Below are positions 36,899 to 45,655 of a DNA stretch of 64,000 nt, one piece after another; position 1 is the first letter of the stretch; each line of letters begins with the position of its first letter. The translations under genes were made by a program, and so were the position numbers. Source of the DNA: Bacteroidales bacterium (GTDB taxonomy: Bacteria > Bacteroidota > Bacteroidia > Bacteroidales > UBA12077); NCBI GenBank assembly GCA_030637515.1, contig DAOWGM010000155.1, forward strand, positions 44,633 through 108,632. Reading direction: 5' to 3'. The notes below the pieces were generated by a model. It made no database searches. It was not told the DNA's origin and saw only the letters and a program-made list of their open reading frames with translations.

Positions 36899-38563
36899 AT
36901 GCCTGAACAATTTAACCAAACAGATTACGACATTGCCATTATCGGAGCAGGAATTAGTGGATTAACCGCTGCAGCTATTGCCGGTAAATTTGGATTAAAA
37001 TGTTGTATTCTTGAAAAAGAACCAAAAGCAGGAGGTTATTTAGCAGGATTCAGCAAAGATGGATTTCATTTCGATACTGCTATTCATTGGCTGAATCAGT
37101 GCAACAAAGACGAAATGGCAGGGCGAATTTTCAATATGATTGGCACTGATGGTCCGAAAATAAAAACCATGAAGAAAATTCACCGCTTTAAAGGTGAAAC
37201 ATACGATTATCTGCTTACGAACAATCCTGATGAACTAAAAGAAAAACTAATTTCAGATTTTCCACATGAAGAAAAAGGCATCAGAAAATTCTTTTATGCA
37301 GCAAAAAAAATTGGAAAAGGCTCTTTAAAATATGCCAATCTTTTTAGAACAGAAGAAAGCATGTCGGCTTTTGAAAAACCTCTTTTTAAGCTTAAGCTTT
37401 TAAAATTCGTTCTTCCGCTTATTAAATATGTTTTTTATAATGGCGAAAAAGGTGTTCCTAAAGGATTAAACAAATTCTTTAAAGATAAAGACTTACATAA
37501 ACTATACAGTTCTGAAAAAGATCTACTTTCATGCCTATTCCCAATTGCATGGGCGTATAATAATGGTTATCAGATAATAGAAAAAGGTGGTGCAAGAGTT
37601 TTTATTCAGTGGCTTACGCATATAAATAAAAAACTGAGAAATGATTTGATTCTGAATGCTGAAGTTAAAAAGCTTGAAGTCAACAACAAAATCTGTGAAA
37701 GCATTATATATCAGCAAAAAGGAAAAGAATATAAAATAAAAAGCAAATATGTAGTTTCTACCAATGATATTGAAACTTTGTACACAAAAATGCTACAAGC
37801 AGATGTCGCTTCTCCTAAATTTAAATCAAAATTAAACGATGCTATTTTATACAGTTCGGCGGTTACTGTTTCTATTGCCATAGATTGCCCTGCTGAAGAC
37901 TTAGGAATTAATCAGGAATTAATCAGCTTGACAAAAGAAGGTATAAAACGAGATGATCATAATGGTGGAGATCCTTTACTAAGTGATATAAGTATAATTG
38001 CACCATCTGCAAGGGACAAATCACTTACCCCTGAAGGGAAAGGATTAATTACATTGTTAATTCCCGCATATATTGATTATAATGATTATTGGCAAACGGA
38101 AAAAGATGAAAATGGAAAATTTATCCGTGGGAAAAAGTATAAAGAACTTAAAAATAAAGTTGCAGAAACGCTAATTCAACGGGTTGAAAAAGAATTATCC
38201 ATTGATTTAAAGAATCATATTCTATTTTATGATGTTTCCACACCAATAACTTATTACCGATACACAGGAAATAAAAACGGTACCATGATGGGTGCACGAC
38301 CCGGAAAAGAAAATATGCAGGCTGGAATAGCCCATCATCAAACTCCTGTAAAAAACCTGATATTAGGCGGTCACTGGGCTGAATTAGGCGGTGGCGTTCC
38401 AATTTGTGCAAAAACAGCCATAAATTCCATACTACTGATTCTTAAAAAAGAAAATAAAGAGTCCTTCAAACTGCTGGCAAATTATATGGATGGGGAAATG
38501 GGTATTGAAGAATTAAACAGCTCATCTCTTGTTACGAATTATGATAATTCTTGGACAAATTAA
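36899..38563 (+). CDS. FAD/NAD(P)-dependent oxidoreductase, CrtI-like (paralog of 33695)
   Basis: 'DIAIIGAGISGLTAAAIAGKFGLKCCILEKEPKAGGYLAGF'; 'YRYTGNKNGTMMGARPG'. Confidence 0.88.
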   Translation: MPEQFNQTDYDIAIIGAGISGLTAAAIAGKFGLKCCILEKEPKAGGYLAGFSKDGFHFDTAIHWLNQCNKDEMAGRIFNMIGTDGPKIKTMKKIHRFKGETYDYLLTNNPDELKEKLISDFPHEEKGIRKFFYAAKKIGKGSLKYANLFRTEESMSAFEKPLFKLKLLKFVLPLIKYVFYNGEKGVPKGLNKFFKDKDLHKLYSSEKDLLSCLFPIAWAYNNGYQIIEKGGARVFIQWLTHINKKLRNDLILNAEVKKLEVNNKICESIIYQQKGKEYKIKSKYVVSTNDIETLYTKMLQADVASPKFKSKLNDAILYSSAVTVSIAIDCPAEDLGINQELISLTKEGIKRDDHNGGDPLLSDISIIAPSARDKSLTPEGKGLITLLIPAYIDYNDYWQTEKDENGKFIRGKKYKELKNKVAETLIQRVEKELSIDLKNHILFYDVSTPITYYRYTGNKNGTMMGARPGKENMQAGIAHHQTPVKNLILGGHWAELGGGVPICAKTAINSILLILKKENKESFKLLANYMDGEMGIEELNSSSLVTNYDNSWTN

Positions 38564-38597
38564 GAGTTTCTTAATTTAAAAGAATAAAAATTTATCC

Positions 38598-38605
38598 TAT
38601 TTTTG
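38598..38605 (+). promoter_or_regulatory. Possible Bacteroidetes -7 element (TATTTTTG)
   Basis: Matches TAnnTTTG about 26 bp upstream of ATG 38631. Confidence 0.4.
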
Positions 38606-38630
38606 CCCACCTTATAAAACTTATACAAAC

Positions 38631-39506
38631 ATGAAATTTTCTAAATTAATTCTATTAATAATTTCAATTATTATATTTCATTCTTGCTCAATAACAAAGC
38701 TTGCAGATGAGGGACAATTAGCATACCAAGAAGAAAACTATGAAGCAGCACTTGCAAGTTGGGACCAAATTATTGAAAGTGCCGAAAGTAAGGGCAAAAA
38801 AGCAAAAGCACCGATTTATTATAAAAGTGGAATCTCTGCATATAAATTAGAACAAACAGATAAAGCCCAAAAATATCTTGAGTCAGCAAAAGGATTGGGT
38901 TATTCATCACCGGAATTGTATGCATCTTTAGCCAAAATATACAAAAACATTGATAACTTATCAAAGGAAATAACTGTACTTGAGATTTATCGCGAAAAAT
39001 ATCCGCAAGGGAATGAAATTAACAACATTAGTGCTCGTTTGCTTGAAACATATGCAGAAAGTGAAAACTGGGATTTGGGAGTTGGTTTATGGTCAGAAAT
39101 TGAAGAACAAGCTCAATCAGATGCAGGAATGCTCGCGAGTTACTTAATCATAAATAAGAATTTAAATAATACCTCAACAAGCGACAAACTTGCACAACAA
39201 ATTATAAAACTGGAAGCAAATAATATTACAGCATTGGAATATTATGCAGAAAAATATTTCTGGAAGGCTGAAAACCTTTATGTTACAGAAATGAAAGCTT
39301 ATAAAAATAAGAAAACTTCAAGTCAGTATAAAAAACTGCTAAAAGCATTAGATAAAGTTTGGCCTAACTTTAAAAAATCGCGTAATTATTTCCTAAAGCT
39401 TTATAAAATAGATCCGAAACCTGAATATGCTAAATACCTCGGAAATATTTATACCCGCTATGATGACAAGAAAAAAGCGGCATATTATTATAAAAGAGCT
39501 AAATAA
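38631..39506 (+). CDS. TPR-containing lipoprotein
   Basis: Lipobox 'IIIFHSCS'; TPR-like helices 'GQLAYQEENYEAALASWDQII', 'YKSGISAYKLEQTDKAQKYLESA'. Confidence 0.8.
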   Translation: MKFSKLILLIISIIIFHSCSITKLADEGQLAYQEENYEAALASWDQIIESAESKGKKAKAPIYYKSGISAYKLEQTDKAQKYLESAKGLGYSSPELYASLAKIYKNIDNLSKEITVLEIYREKYPQGNEINNISARLLETYAESENWDLGVGLWSEIEEQAQSDAGMLASYLIINKNLNNTSTSDKLAQQIIKLEANNITALEYYAEKYFWKAENLYVTEMKAYKNKKTSSQYKKLLKALDKVWPNFKKSRNYFLKLYKIDPKPEYAKYLGNIYTRYDDKKKAAYYYKRAK

Positions 39507-39560
39507 ATTAATCTTCTAAGATAAAAGATGGTATCCAAAGGTTTTCACACTTCAACATCC

Positions 39561-39634
39561 TTCGACAAGCTCAGGATGACATTGCTTAGTGTGACAATGC
39601 ATATAGCAAAAGGTATCATCTTGAGCCTGTCGAA
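39561..39634. repeat. Interspersed palindromic repeat (TTCGACAAGCTCAGGATGAC ... TCATCTTGAGCCTGTCGAA)
   Basis: Inverted arms read directly. Confidence 0.8.
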
Positions 39635-39746
39635 AAATAGACACCATAATCTTCATTCTTTTTAAAATCTCTATTTATTCAAAAAAAATACATAAAAATT
39701 TAATAAATAAATTCTTCGTTTTTTCCTTCGTTTAAGCTAAAGATGT

Positions 39747-39754
39747 TAAATTTG
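39747..39754 (+). promoter_or_regulatory. Possible Bacteroidetes -7 element (TAAATTTG) upstream of the AMP-ligase
   Basis: TAnnTTTG match 22 bp upstream of ATG 39776 with a TTCG about 16 bp further upstream. Confidence 0.4.
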
Positions 39755-39775
39755 GGTTTTATATAAAAAATCAAC

Positions 39776-41080
39776 ATGAATATATTCCCCGAAGATATCG
39801 ATCACAAATCAACCGATGAAATTAGAACATATCAGGAAGAGCAATTAAAAGTTCTACTTCAATATGTAAATAAAAATTCAAAGTTTTATTCTGATCTTTT
39901 TAAAGAGAACAATGTTGATATTAAAGATATAAAGACACTTGAAGATCTTCAAAAAATACCTTTTACAACCAAAGATGATCTTTACGAACAAAACGATGAT
40001 TTTATTTGCGTTGATAGTCGTAAGATAGTTGATTATATAACTACTTCGGGAACTTTAGGTGATCCTGTAACTTTTGCAATGACCGATGCTGATCTGGAAC
40101 GATTAGCTTACAATGAATATATTTCGTTTTTGTGTTCTGATGGAAGTCCTGATGATATTTACCAATTAATGGTAACCTTAGACCGCCGATTTATGGCCGG
40201 ATTAGCTTATTTCTTAGGAATTAAGAAAATGGGTGCTGGAATGGTTCGTGTTGGTAATGGTATGATTGAATTACAATGGGATACCATTCAAAGAATAAAA
40301 CCCAATGCTCTGATTGCTGTTCCTTCATTCATTCTAAAACTAATTGAATATGCAGAAGCAAACGGTATTGATTATAAAAACTCAAGCATAAAAAAAGCAA
40401 TTTGTATTGGTGAATCATTACGAAATTCTGATTTTACTTTAAATACATTGGGTCAACGAATAAAAGACAAGTGGGATATTAAATTATATTCTACTTATGC
40501 TTCAACAGAAATGGGTGCTGCATTTGCTGAGTGTGGACAAAGTATTGGAGGACATCATCGTCCAGAATTGCTAATTGTTGAATTTGTTGATGAATATAAC
40601 AATCCTGTTTCTGAAGACGAAGCTGGTGAGCTTGTTATCACTACTCTTGGTGTTGAAGGAATGCCTTTAATCCGTTTCAAAACCGGCGATGTAGTACAAC
40701 ACTTTACTGAAGCTTGTGCCTGTGGACGAAGTTCAATGCGTTTAGGTCCTGTAATTGGTCGTAAAAACGAAATGATAAAGTATAAAGGAACAACACTTTA
40801 TCCTCCTGCATTGTACGATATTCTAAATGATATGGAATATGTAGAGAATTATATTATTGAAGTTTCTACAAACCAAATTGGAACCGACGATATTTTAATT
40901 CGTATTGCTACCAACGGAAACAAACCCGAAAACTTCGAGAAGTTTATTAAAGACCATTTTAGAGCAAAACTACGAGTTGCTCCTACCATTCAGTTCGAAT
41001 CCAAAGAAGAAATTAACAAAGTTAAATTCCCGGAATTAAAGCGTAAACCAGTTGTGTTTATTGATAAAAGAAGGAAGTAG
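39776..41080 (+). CDS. Phenylacetate-CoA ligase (PaaK)-like AMP-dependent synthetase
   Basis: 'YITTSGTLGDPVTFAMTDADLERL', 'YSTYASTEMGAAFAECG', 'GELVITTLGVEGMPLIRFKTGDV'. Confidence 0.9.
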   Translation: MNIFPEDIDHKSTDEIRTYQEEQLKVLLQYVNKNSKFYSDLFKENNVDIKDIKTLEDLQKIPFTTKDDLYEQNDDFICVDSRKIVDYITTSGTLGDPVTFAMTDADLERLAYNEYISFLCSDGSPDDIYQLMVTLDRRFMAGLAYFLGIKKMGAGMVRVGNGMIELQWDTIQRIKPNALIAVPSFILKLIEYAEANGIDYKNSSIKKAICIGESLRNSDFTLNTLGQRIKDKWDIKLYSTYASTEMGAAFAECGQSIGGHHRPELLIVEFVDEYNNPVSEDEAGELVITTLGVEGMPLIRFKTGDVVQHFTEACACGRSSMRLGPVIGRKNEMIKYKGTTLYPPALYDILNDMEYVENYIIEVSTNQIGTDDILIRIATNGNKPENFEKFIKDHFRAKLRVAPTIQFESKEEINKVKFPELKRKPVVFIDKRRK

Positions 41081-41100
41081 TTTTGATCTTAGCCATTAGC

Positions 41101-41580
41101 TTTTGGCTTTTTGCTGTTAGAAGTGAGTAATCAAAAAACGAATGTCATTCTGAACGAGACTGCCGGGAGGCAGATGAAGTGAAAGAATCTTAAAGACACA
41201 ACACGCATCTACAAATACTTTTTTTGGTTAGAATTCAGAAGTCGGAATTATAAGTAAGGAATTCATATTAATTATTAATACTTCTGTTCTCAAAAACATA
41301 GATTCCCGTCTTTACGGGAATGATAACAGAACAAAAAAACCTTTGTCATTCTGAACGAGTCTGCCGACAGGCAGGTAAAGTGAAAGAATCTTTAAAGCAC
41401 AACAAACATTTCTAAAGATTACCTGCCTTCAGCAGGCAGGCTACTTCATCCCTAAAGGACTCATCGTAATGACTCTTATGTTTTTCTTTCTCTGTCATCT
41501 TCCACTTGATCGAAGATCTAATAATAGATTGAATTACTTTCTAATATGAGATTCCCGCTTTTGCGGGAATGACAAAAACA
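41101..41580. repeat. Dense mosaic of interspersed palindromic repeat elements
   Basis: GTCATTCTGAACGAG(A/T)CTGCCG..GGCAG...GTGAAAGAATCTT at 41144 and 41345; ATTCCCGTCTTTACGGGAATGA at 41302; ATTCCCGCTTTTGCGGGAATGA at 41550; CCTGCCTTCAGCAGGCAGG...CATCGTAATGAC at 41422. Confidence 0.8.
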
Positions 41581-41611
41581 AAAAAGCCTGACAAATTTTG
41601 CCAGGCTTTTT
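41581..41611 (-). terminator. Rho-independent terminator (bidirectional, convergent genes)
   Basis: AAAAAGCCTGACAAATTTTGCCAGGCTTTTT. Confidence 0.75.
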
Positions 41612-41627
41612 ATGTATGTAAAGTTTT

Positions 41628-43115
41628 CTATTCCTTTATAATCTTAGAAGAATAATTTCCTTCTTCTGTTTCTACTATTATGATGTACATTCCATTAACA
41701 AAACCCGATAAATCAATCGTTTCATTTTGTTGCACATTCGTTTTCTCGAATACAATTTTACCAGTTATATCAGAAACTTTTAGTTTTTGAATATGGTTTT
41801 CTGCAAAAAAAAGTTTTACAATACCCTCTGTTGGATTTGGGAAAATTAAAATACCTGCTTCTTCTATGTCTTTAATCCCAACATTACTGTGTAAGCTAAA
41901 TACTCTTACATGACCAACATCAGCATTATTACTTATTGCTCCTATAGCAATAAATGACCCATCAGAACTTAAACTTACTGAAAAACCTGATCCATCTCCT
42001 ACTGCTTCTCCATCAATATCTGAAATTATTTTTGTCCAGTATCCATCAATATTTTGGTATACTCTTACATGACCAGATTTTGTACCAATTCCATAATTAT
42101 CTTTAGCCCCAATTGCCACTATTGAACCATCGGAACTTAAGGTTACTGAAGTACCTGAATGATCCCAATTAGCTTCCCCATCAATATCTGAGCCTATTTG
42201 TGTCCAGGCTCCTGCATTATTTTGGTATATTCTTACATGTCCTGCGTAAGATCCATTTCCATCATTATTAAGTGCTCCAATAGCTACAACAGTACCATCT
42301 GAACTTAAACTTACTGAATGACCAGAATAATCATTTTCTGCTTCACCGTCAATATCAGCTCCTATTTGTGTCCAGTTGCCTGCAATATTTTCATAAATCC
42401 TCACATGACCACACAAAGAGCCGTTTACATCATTTCCAATTGCTCCAATAGCTACTATTGATCCATCAGAACTCAAACTTACAGAGCAACCTGACTTATC
42501 CTCTTCTGATTCACCATCAATATCTGCTCCGATCTGTGTCCAAGTTCCGGAAATATTTTTATAAATTCTTACATGACCAGAATTATGACCATTTCCATCA
42601 TTCTCATGAGCGCCAATAGCTAATATGGTTCCATTGGAATTCAAACATAACGACGCACCAGAAAAATCATTCTCTGCCTCCCCTTCAATATCTAAACCTA
42701 TTTGAGTCCACGTTCCTGATATGTTTTGATAAACTCTGACATGACCTGATTGAATACCATTTCCATCATTCCATGATCCGCCAATTGCAACTATAGAACC
42801 GTCAGAACTTAAACTTACCGAAGTACCAAAATAATCTTCTGACGCCTCCCCGTCAATATCTTCTCCAATCTGTGTCCAGATTCCGGAGATATATTGGTAT
42901 ATTCTTACATGACCAGCATTATAACCATTCCCATCATTTCTACATGCTCCAATAGCCACAACGATACCATCGGAACTTAAACTTACTGAACAGCCTGATT
43001 TGTCACCTTCTGCCTCTCCATCAATATCTACACCCACTTGTGTAAATGTTTGCGCATTTAATGTTGTTGTTATTCCAATGAATAACAGAAATACTAAAAA
43101 GTAATTTTTTCTCAT
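41628..43115 (-). CDS. Secreted beta-propeller-like repeat protein with T9SS C-terminal sorting domain
   Basis: Seven or so tandem 'IDGEAxxDxSGxSVSLSSDGSIVAIGAxxNDGNGxxxGHVRIYQNxxGxWTQIG' repeats; C-terminal 'ILIFPNPTEGIVKLFF...VSDITGKIVFEK...IDLSGFVNGMYIIIVETEEGNYSSKIIKE'. Confidence 0.88.
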   Translation of the reverse strand: MRKNYFLVFLLFIGITTTLNAQTFTQVGVDIDGEAEGDKSGCSVSLSSDGIVVAIGACRNDGNGYNAGHVRIYQYISGIWTQIGEDIDGEASEDYFGTSVSLSSDGSIVAIGGSWNDGNGIQSGHVRVYQNISGTWTQIGLDIEGEAENDFSGASLCLNSNGTILAIGAHENDGNGHNSGHVRIYKNISGTWTQIGADIDGESEEDKSGCSVSLSSDGSIVAIGAIGNDVNGSLCGHVRIYENIAGNWTQIGADIDGEAENDYSGHSVSLSSDGTVVAIGALNNDGNGSYAGHVRIYQNNAGAWTQIGSDIDGEANWDHSGTSVTLSSDGSIVAIGAKDNYGIGTKSGHVRVYQNIDGYWTKIISDIDGEAVGDGSGFSVSLSSDGSFIAIGAISNNADVGHVRVFSLHSNVGIKDIEEAGILIFPNPTEGIVKLFFAENHIQKLKVSDITGKIVFEKTNVQQNETIDLSGFVNGMYIIIVETEEGNYSSKIIKE

Positions 43116-43256
43116 AATAATATATTATAGTGACTAAATAATTTTCTCATTTTGAATGAAGTACACGAAGTTAATTATATTAATTTCATTTGCAAATGCT
43201 TTTTATTAACAGAATTAAGAATGCAGAATGAAGGAGTCAGAATTAAGAAGACAGAA

Positions 43257-43314
43257 GATTACCTGCCTGCAGTAGGCAGGCTTCTTCGTCCCAAAGGGAC
43301 TCATCGTAATGACA
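43257..43314. repeat. Interspersed repeat (CCTGCCTGCAGTAGGCAGG...GGGACTCATCGTAATGAC)
   Basis: Near-identical to 41420-41474. Confidence 0.75.
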
Positions 43315-43376
43315 CTTGTATTTAACATTAATTAATTTTACTACTTCATAAATACCAGCTTAGCATTACGTCCAAC

Positions 43377-43859
43377 CTATTCTTCAAATAAATTGTTAGA
43401 CTGTTTTTTGAATTCTTCGATAAAAGATTCAAGAATATCTTTGTCTTTTAATGAAAGCCTTACCCAACTTAAAGCTGCTTCCACCGTACTAAAGACTTTA
43501 ATTTTTACTGGCAGCTCTTTATTTAGTGTATCGAACTTGGTTCCAGCTACAACTTGTTTCGGTGTTTTTGTTATATGTGCTGCGTATCTTGTCCCAAAAA
43601 GTTTTGGATTATTTTTATGAAATTGCACCAGTTCCAGTACATCTTTTTTACTAAGACGTATATCTGCATCTCTGAAATCTATTAGTAAATTATAGTTTGG
43701 GTTGAAATCTTTATCGTTACTTTTTCGTTTATGAATTCTAATAAAATCTTCTATCTGTATTATGCCATAATAATATTCTAAGATTAGTTTCTTATCCTTA
43801 AGTATAATAAAATCTATATAATTCTTCATATTGCCTTTTTGCATATAATTGAAATACAA
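43377..43859 (-). CDS. Hypothetical STAS/SpoIIAA-like protein
   Basis: 'YYGIIQIEDFIRIHKRKSNDKDFNPNYNLLIDFRDADIRLSKKDVLELVQF' pattern; weak. Confidence 0.45.
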   Translation of the reverse strand: MYFNYMQKGNMKNYIDFIILKDKKLILEYYYGIIQIEDFIRIHKRKSNDKDFNPNYNLLIDFRDADIRLSKKDVLELVQFHKNNPKLFGTRYAAHITKTPKQVVAGTKFDTLNKELPVKIKVFSTVEAALSWVRLSLKDKDILESFIEEFKKQSNNLFEE

Positions 43860-43906
43860 TAGCTATTAAATAACAAAAATTTAAATAAGGTGTTCAAAAC
43901 AGTTTA

Positions 43907-45127
43907 CTATCCGTTGTGCTTTTTGAAGACTAATGTAGCATTATGGCCTCCAAAAGCAAATGAGTTGCTTAAAACTACATTTAAATCTTGTTTTCGGGCT
44001 TTGTTTGGTACATAATCTAAATCCAATTCAGGATCTGGCTCGTCGTAGTTCATAGTTGGTGGAACAATTCCATCTTTAATTGCCAAAACACTAATCACAC
44101 CTTCAATTGCTCCAGCTGCACCTATGGTATGTCCGGTCATAGATTTTGTAGATGAAACCGGAATTTTGTATGCTTTATCGCCAAAAACTTTTTTAATTGC
44201 CTGCGTTTCGTATATATCATTTAACATGGTTGAAGTTCCATGCGCATTAATATAAGAAACTTCATTTTTTGAGATACCAGCATTTGTAAGTGCTAATTCC
44301 ATCGTATCTGCCATTCCTTCACCATCTGGTTTGGGAGCCATAATATTATACGATTCGTTGGTAAAAGCATAATCAACTAATTCAGCATAAATCTTTGCTC
44401 CACGTACTTTTGCCGATTCTTCCGATTCTAAAATCATGATTCCTGCTCCTTCTCCTATTACAAAACCATCACGGTTTTTTGAAAACGGACAACTTGCTTT
44501 TTCTGGATTTTCATTTTTAACTGCAAGGGCATAAATCCCATTAAACCCTTCGATTTCTTCTTTATTTATAATGGAATCGGCACCACCCACAATCATCATA
44601 TCGGCACGACCTGCTTTAATAGTATCGTAACCCAAAGCAATAGCAAAAGCCGAAGATGAACATGCTGATGAAGTTGTAAAGTTTGGACCTTCAATATTGT
44701 AACGCATTCCAATCCAAGCAGACATGGCATTATTCATTCGCTTTAAAATCAAGTTTTTAGAACTAGTTCCTTGTTCCGTACTTGAATCACCGGTATTAAC
44801 AACTCCAAGAATAACACCAACGCGTTTTTTGTTTAACTGATCAAAATTGATGTTGTGTTTTTCAACCGCCTCAATAGCACAAACGTATGACATTTGCGTA
44901 ACACGAGTCATTTGTTTTGAAAGTCGCTTTTTAATTAAAGAAGCCGATTTTTCTGCGAATTCAGCATGAAGTTCTGCTGCAATCTGAGTTTGATTTTCTG
45001 AAGCATCAAATAATGATATTTTCTTAATACCACTTTTTCCTGCCTGTATATTTTTCCAGGTTTCTTCCCAATCAAGACCCAATGCTGTAAGCATATTAAA
45101 CCCGGTTACAACTACCTTCTTATTCAT
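43907..45127 (-). CDS. Beta-ketoacyl-ACP synthase (FabF-type, C-H-H)
   Basis: 'TSSACSSSAFAI', 'NAHGTSTMLND', 'KSMTGHTIGAAGAIEG'. Confidence 0.93.
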   Translation of the reverse strand: MNKKVVVTGFNMLTALGLDWEETWKNIQAGKSGIKKISLFDASENQTQIAAELHAEFAEKSASLIKKRLSKQMTRVTQMSYVCAIEAVEKHNINFDQLNKKRVGVILGVVNTGDSSTEQGTSSKNLILKRMNNAMSAWIGMRYNIEGPNFTTSSACSSSAFAIALGYDTIKAGRADMMIVGGADSIINKEEIEGFNGIYALAVKNENPEKASCPFSKNRDGFVIGEGAGIMILESEESAKVRGAKIYAELVDYAFTNESYNIMAPKPDGEGMADTMELALTNAGISKNEVSYINAHGTSTMLNDIYETQAIKKVFGDKAYKIPVSSTKSMTGHTIGAAGAIEGVISVLAIKDGIVPPTMNYDEPDPELDLDYVPNKARKQDLNVVLSNSFAFGGHNATLVFKKHNG

Positions 45128-45655
45128 TTATTCTTAATCGTTTACAAATTAAGTATTTCAGAGCTCAAAAGTAACAAAATAAATGATAAAATCGATATAG
45201 AGTCTGTCTATTAAGTGATACAAACAAGCTGAAAATGAAATTCCAAATACCAAACACCAAATTACAAATAATATACAATATCCAAATCCTAATGATTCAA
45301 ACATCTAACTTTCAACTAAATATTTACAAGGTTTGAGATTTTGGACATTGGGTTTTGAGATTTACTTGCCTGCTGCAAGAAGGTTTATTATTTGCTTTTT
45401 TGTTATTTGGTGCTTTAATTAGCTGCGCTGAGTACTTTGTGGTTCAAAAATCATTTCACTTTATGGACTGGACAAGCTATATATAGTCATTGTACACAAA
45501 GTCAGTTTTATACCGTTTATTATTCAATATGCCATATTTGTTTTTAACAAATTATGGATTGAATATATAACGGCATTTGGTTACATCCCGTGTTTCGGGG
45601 AACCATTCTAAATTTCAAAATATAAGCAATGCTACATTTTGAAAAAGAATTGGTT

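Noticed and set aside
36899-38563. Carotenoid biosynthesis cluster, because of two phytoene-desaturase-like genes
   Set aside because: No phytoene synthase, lycopene cyclase or GGPP synthase seen; neighbours are polyene-type fatty-acid genes, so the CrtI-like fold alone is not enough
26601-39634. Possible CRISPR array from recurring TTCGACAAGCTCAGGATGACA-like units
   Set aside because: Copies are kilobases apart, palindromic with arms in pairs, no regular spacers and no cas genes; better explained as interspersed palindromic repeats
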